From: Lachnospiraceae bacterium
GTDB lineage: Bacteria > Bacillota > Clostridia > Lachnospirales > Lachnospiraceae
Reading direction: 5' to 3'
NCBI GenBank assembly: GCA_030537215.1
Contig: JAUNOF010000001.1
Location: 1-37,126 of the forward strand
Length of the DNA stretch: 37,126 bases
Under the pieces are notes generated by a model that was not told where the DNA came from, did no database searches, and saw only the letters and a list, made by a program, of their open reading frames with translations. A program made the translations under genes and the position numbers. Shown one piece after another: positions 34,214 through 37,126 of this stretch (positions are counted from its first letter, which is position 1; the number at the start of each line of letters is the position of its first letter).

Positions 34214-34243
34214 TTGTATTACCTGCATGAAATATGTTACACT
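34214..34243 (+). promoter_or_regulatory. Probable promoter of the purF-like gene
   Basis: Extended -10 TGT-TACACT (34235-34243) with a weak TTGTAT 18 bases upstream. The leader of about 95 bases holds a small GCAGCT / AGCTGC hairpin; no purine riboswitch core was found. Confidence 0.45.
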
Positions 34244-34345
34244 AAAAACGTATGCAGCTTAAGAAAATAAACATAGAAAGAACCATGCAGCTGGGAAGAT
34301 GTGAAACAGCTGCAGGATGATATTGTATTTCGGAGGAAACAAATC

Positions 34346-35830
34346 ATGGGTGGATTTTTTGGTGTAACATCAAAAGAAGATTGTGTAATGGATTTATTCT
34401 TTGGCACAGACTACCATTCTCATTTAGGAACCAGAAGAGGCGGTATGGCTGTCTATGGAAAGAACGGCTTCCAGCGCAGCATTCATAATATTGAAAATTC
34501 CCCGTTCCGCACTAAATTCGAACGGGATGTAGAGGAATTACAGGGACGTTCCGGTATCGGTTCCATCTCAGACAATGAACCGCAGCCGCTGCTGATCCAG
34601 TCCCATCTGGGCAGCTTTGCCATCGTAACGGTAGGAAAGATCAATAACGAGGAAGAGCTGATCCGCAGGGCTTATGAAAATCATCACATTCATTTCATGG
34701 AAATGAGCGGCGGAAGAATCAATGCCACAGAGCTGACCGCTTCCATCATTACCCAGAAGCAAAGCCTGGTAGAGGGTCTGCTTCATGCTCAGGAGATCAT
34801 CGACGGCTCTATGACCATCCTGCTCCTGACGCCGGAGGGAATCTATGCCTCCAGAGACCGCTACGGCAGAACTCCTGTGGTCATCGGACGCAAGGACAAT
34901 GGGTTCTGCGTTTCATTTGAAAGCCATGCCTACATCAATCTGGGCTATCACGACTATTCTGAGCTGGGCCCCGGTGAGATTGTGCTGGTTACACCAGAGG
35001 GAATCCAATCCTTGAGCAAACCGCGGAAAGAGATGAAGATCTGCTCCTTCCTGTGGGTCTACTACGGATACCCTACCTCCAGCTATGAAGGGGTTAATGT
35101 GGAGGAAATGCGCTACCGCTGCGGTCAGATTCTGGCCCAGAGAGATTTAGGCTGCCGCGGCTGCAGCCACGGCTGTTCCGAGAAAGCCTCGGACTGTGAA
35201 AAACCGGCCGCCCCTTCCCAGCCCTCCATCCGCCCGGACATCGTAGCTGGTGTGCCGGATTCCGGAATTGCCCACGCCATCGGATACGCCAATGAATCCG
35301 GCATCCCCTTTGCGCGGCCCTTTATTAAGTATACGCCTACCTGGCCCCGTTCTTTCATGCCTCAGAACCAGAGCCAGAGAAATCTGATTGCAAAAATGAA
35401 GCTGATCCCCGTTGATGCGCTGATCCATAACAAGAGCCTGCTGCTGATTGATGACTCCATCGTCCGCGGAACTCAGCTTGGAGAAACCACAGAATTCCTG
35501 TACCAGAGCGGTGCAAAAGAAGTACATATCCGTCCCGCTTGTCCTCCTCTGCTTTTCGGCTGTAAGTATCTGAATTTCTCCCGCTCCAACTCAGAGCTGG
35601 ATCTGATCACCCGCCGGATCATCAAGGAGCGGGAAGGAGATCATGTGACCAGGGAAATTCTGGATGATTATGCCGATCCGGACAGCCAGAATTATAAGGA
35701 AATGGTGGAGAAGATCCGGGAACACTTAAATTTCACCTCATTGAAATTTCACCGGCTGGACGATCTGATCGAATCCATTGGAATCGAGCCTTGTAAGCTG
35801 TGCACCTACTGCTGGAATGGGAAGGAATAA
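34346..35830 (+). CDS. PurF-like phosphoribosyltransferase lacking the glutaminase nucleophile
   Basis: 494 aa, PurF architecture: N-terminal Ntn glutaminase-like domain (1-230) and C-terminal phosphoribosyltransferase domain with the PRPP loop LLIDDSIVRGT (366-376). The start is fixed by CGGAGG nine bases before ATG 34346 and reads MGGFFGV, where true PurF has MCGxFG, so the N-terminal Cys nucleophile is Gly. The RYST and HNG glutaminase motifs are also absent. The four cysteines matching the B. subtilis PurF [4Fe-4S] ligands remain (C233, C406, C486, C489). An insert at 270-284 adds CRGCSHGCSEKASDC. It probably uses free ammonia, a partner amidotransferase or a different nucleophile; calling it PurF would be unsafe. 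Confidence 0.85.
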   Translation: MGGFFGVTSKEDCVMDLFFGTDYHSHLGTRRGGMAVYGKNGFQRSIHNIENSPFRTKFERDVEELQGRSGIGSISDNEPQPLLIQSHLGSFAIVTVGKINNEEELIRRAYENHHIHFMEMSGGRINATELTASIITQKQSLVEGLLHAQEIIDGSMTILLLTPEGIYASRDRYGRTPVVIGRKDNGFCVSFESHAYINLGYHDYSELGPGEIVLVTPEGIQSLSKPRKEMKICSFLWVYYGYPTSSYEGVNVEEMRYRCGQILAQRDLGCRGCSHGCSEKASDCEKPAAPSQPSIRPDIVAGVPDSGIAHAIGYANESGIPFARPFIKYTPTWPRSFMPQNQSQRNLIAKMKLIPVDALIHNKSLLLIDDSIVRGTQLGETTEFLYQSGAKEVHIRPACPPLLFGCKYLNFSRSNSELDLITRRIIKEREGDHVTREILDDYADPDSQNYKEMVEKIREHLNFTSLKFHRLDDLIESIGIEPCKLCTYCWNGKE

Positions 35831-35846
35831 AGCAGCTTGAAATTGA

Positions 35847-35887
35847 TTCGCGCCCAGCAATCAGCATAACGATTGGCTGGGCGCGAA
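35847..35887. other. Strong hairpin behind the purF-like gene
   Basis: 12-bp stem TTCGCGCCCAGC / GCTGGGCGCGAA extended by AATC / GATT with one bulge. No T-run follows on either strand, so termination here would be atypical; it may protect the 3' end of the mRNA. Confidence 0.6.
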
Positions 35888-35934
35888 AAATAATAAAATA
35901 TCTAATATAATTTTAAATTTCTTTCAATTTCTAC

Positions 35935-35963
35935 TACACAAATTGAAAATTTTCGTGTATAAT
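35935..35963 (+). promoter_or_regulatory. Probable tRNA-Ser promoter
   Basis: TACACA (35935-35940), 17-base spacer, perfect TATAAT (35958-35963), about 15 bases before the mature tRNA 5' end. Confidence 0.55.
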
Positions 35964-35978
35964 ATAAAAGTTCGTACT

Positions 35979-36069
35979 GGAGACGTAGCGAAGAGGCCGT
36001 AACGCGGCGCACTCGAAATGCGTTTGTCGGCTAATACCCGGCACATGGGTTCGAATCCCATCGTCTCCG
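35979..36069 (+). tRNA. tRNA-Ser (anticodon CGA)
   Basis: 91 bases. Acceptor stem GGAGACG / CGTCTCC with discriminator G, D-arm AGCGAAGAGG region, anticodon stem CGCA / TGCG with loop CTCGAAA (anticodon CGA, reads UCG), long class II variable arm (GTCGG / CCGGC region), and T-arm ATGGG-TTCGAAT-CCCAT. The 3' CCA is not encoded. Own promoter upstream and a strong terminator behind. Confidence 0.97.
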
Positions 36070-36081
36070 TTCTCTTGATTT

Positions 36082-36136
36082 TATGAAAAACACCAGAGAT
36101 GGCTGATGAAATTCAGGTTCTCTGGTGTTTTTCATA
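36082..36136. terminator. Terminator between tRNA-Ser and the LPRTG gene
   Basis: About 17-bp stem built on AAAAACACCAGAG (36086-36098) and CTCTGGTGTTTTT (36120-36132), extended by outer ATG / CAT pairs, 21-base loop. T-runs exist on both strands, so it probably ends both converging transcripts. Confidence 0.8.
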
Positions 36137-36163
36137 TGATACTGTTTTCTAATGCTATGTCAA

Positions 36164-37096
36164 TTAATTTCCCGCCTGTTCCTTTTGTTTCTTCCGTTTC
36201 CGAATCAAGCTGAAGATCAGGATTCCGCTGACTGCCACAATCACGCTCAGCAATCCATAAGAAACCGATCCATCTCCTGTCCTTGGAAGGACGGCTAAGG
36301 GAGTCATCATATCTTCGATCTGCTCCAGCATCCGTTCCAAACCAGATAAGGGGATAACCGAGTCCGCCAGTTCTGTGAGAGACGGCGGATTTCCTCCATC
36401 TCTCGGTACAGGCTGACCAGGGCTTGGTTCGGTAGGAGTGAAACCGCCTGGCTCATCTGGCTTATCTGGTCGATCCGGCTTATCTGGAGTTGGCTTGTTG
36501 GGCTCTGTCGGGGTCGGTTTGTCCGGCTCCGTGGGCGTAGGATCGTCAGGTTCTGTGGGCGTGGGGTTATCTGGTTCATTTTTCGGATATGCCTTCACAT
36601 CATAATTCCAGACATGCTTTTCCTCGTCCATAACTGGAAGAGTTGTTAAAAATGGCTGGATCGTTACATTATCGGATGTCCCTTTCTCCTGGCAGATCAG
36701 GTACAGACCATTTGGCAGGTCAGAAAACTGAGCAATGCCGTTATGGGTTGTCTGAGATGCAAACGCCTGATTTCCATTCTCTTTTGCATACGTTTCCAGG
36801 ACCTTAGAAGCATGCAGCATTGCCGATGTGGTCAGATCCCGGATCTCTGCCCCTGAGCCGGAAAATTCTGCTGTCAATGCATAAGCTCCGATCCTCCCAT
36901 CCCATTCTCCCACTTTATAAAGAGAAATGGCGGCACATCGATCCTGCTCCTCCAGATCAATGGTCAGTGTAATCGGCTGATTCAGATCGATTCCCGTACT
37001 CTCCCCGGCGAACGCAAGCCCACAGAAGGAGAGGATCATTAGTATCATTGTCGCCAGAAAAGCTGACATCCGAATTCTTTTATTTTTTCTTTTCAT
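36164..37096 (-). CDS. LPRTG-anchored surface protein with pilin-like fold
   Basis: 310 aa. Signal peptide (positive start, hydrophobic core, cleavage after AFA near residue 30), then about 140 residues resembling an N-terminal pilin/SpaA-type domain (ITLTIDLEEQDRCAAISLYKVGEW, GLYLICQEKG), a Pro-rich stalk of tandem PTEPDxPT units (about 177-235), and a sortase signal: LPRTG near residue 271, hydrophobic helix and RKRKKQKEQ tail. It is predicted to be linked to the cell wall by a sortase. No sortase or other pilin gene is inside the window; more genes may lie past its right edge. GAAGGAAG precedes ATG 37096. Confidence 0.88.
   Translation of the reverse strand: MKRKNKRIRMSAFLATMILMILSFCGLAFAGESTGIDLNQPITLTIDLEEQDRCAAISLYKVGEWDGRIGAYALTAEFSGSGAEIRDLTTSAMLHASKVLETYAKENGNQAFASQTTHNGIAQFSDLPNGLYLICQEKGTSDNVTIQPFLTTLPVMDEEKHVWNYDVKAYPKNEPDNPTPTEPDDPTPTEPDKPTPTEPNKPTPDKPDRPDKPDEPGGFTPTEPSPGQPVPRDGGNPPSLTELADSVIPLSGLERMLEQIEDMMTPLAVLPRTGDGSVSYGLLSVIVAVSGILIFSLIRKRKKQKEQAGN
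36470..36570 (-). repeat. Pro-Thr-Glu tandem repeats in the surface protein
   Basis: Imperfect 24-bp units, each coding eight residues of the type PTEPDDPT, with later units shortening to PDKPDRPDKP. Such repeats form an extended wall-spanning stalk and often change in copy number between strains. Confidence 0.75.
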
Positions 37097-37126
37097 GGCT
37101 TCCTTCTTTCTTTTCCATTTTGCAGC

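Noticed and set aside
34243-34345. Purine riboswitch in the leader of the purF-like gene
   Set aside because: The conserved core bases and three-way junction loops are not present; only a small GCAGCT/AGCTGC hairpin is seen.

Overview
The window looks like chromosome from an anaerobic, low-to-mid-GC Firmicute of class Clostridia, most likely Lachnospiraceae (Clostridium cluster XIVa-like). Signs of this are a PPi-type phosphofructokinase, the shorter class of LeuC/LeuD, a two-subunit iron-sulfur L-serine dehydratase, a SpoIID/LytB-family protein and a SleB-type hydrolase, a biotin ECF S-component under a BirA operator, strong AGGAGG ribosome sites and abundant intrinsic terminators. No phage, plasmid, CRISPR or rRNA region is visible. 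This is mostly core metabolism with a few accessory islands.

Layout. 1-4.7 kb: glucarate dehydratase (cut by the window edge), a divergent LysR regulator, PPi-type phosphofructokinase, a candidate small RNA with a very strong terminator, and bioY with a textbook BirA operator. 4.7-8.7 kb: a SpoIID/LytB-domain membrane protein, an AI-2E-family permease and a 6S RNA gene. 8.7-14 kb: a DeoB-DeoC fusion gene, a three-gene ECF sigma operon, a cupin and a SleB-type wall hydrolase. 14.5-19.2 kb: branched-chain amino acid genes leuCD, a divergent LysR, ilvC and ilvN. 19.4-24.3 kb: a HAD phosphatase with a repeat insertion, a lipoprotein serpin, a split chromate transporter and its divergent LysR. 24.4-29.4 kb: lower glycolysis (gapA, pgk, tpiA, gpmI), all on the minus strand with terminators between several genes. 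29.6-33.1 kb: a Na/Pi cotransporter with a PhoU-like tail, and the sdaAB/sdaAA serine dehydratase. 33.1-37.1 kb: a membrane-anchored amidase, a PurF homologue lacking the glutaminase nucleophile, tRNA-Ser(CGA) and an LPRTG-anchored surface protein.

How the genes fit together. Sugar-acid entry (gudD), PPi-PFK and gap-pgk-tpi-gpm feed central carbon flow. The DeoB-DeoC fusion carries deoxyribose-1-phosphate to glyceraldehyde-3-phosphate, the TpiA/GapA substrate. Serine dehydratase supplies pyruvate, and IlvN/IlvC and LeuCD use pyruvate for branched-chain amino acids.

Most interesting observations. (1) A family of tiny inverted-repeat elements (29, 64 and 135 bp) with shared ends, three of them flanked by identical 6-bp direct repeats, which looks like a miniature mobile element. 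(2) The DeoB-DeoC fusion. (3) A PurF homologue in which the catalytic Cys is Gly and other glutaminase residues are missing, while the PRPP loop and Fe-S cysteines remain and a new Cys-rich insert is present. (4) A CU-rich candidate sRNA upstream of bioY. (5) A lipoprotein serpin with an inhibitory-type hinge.
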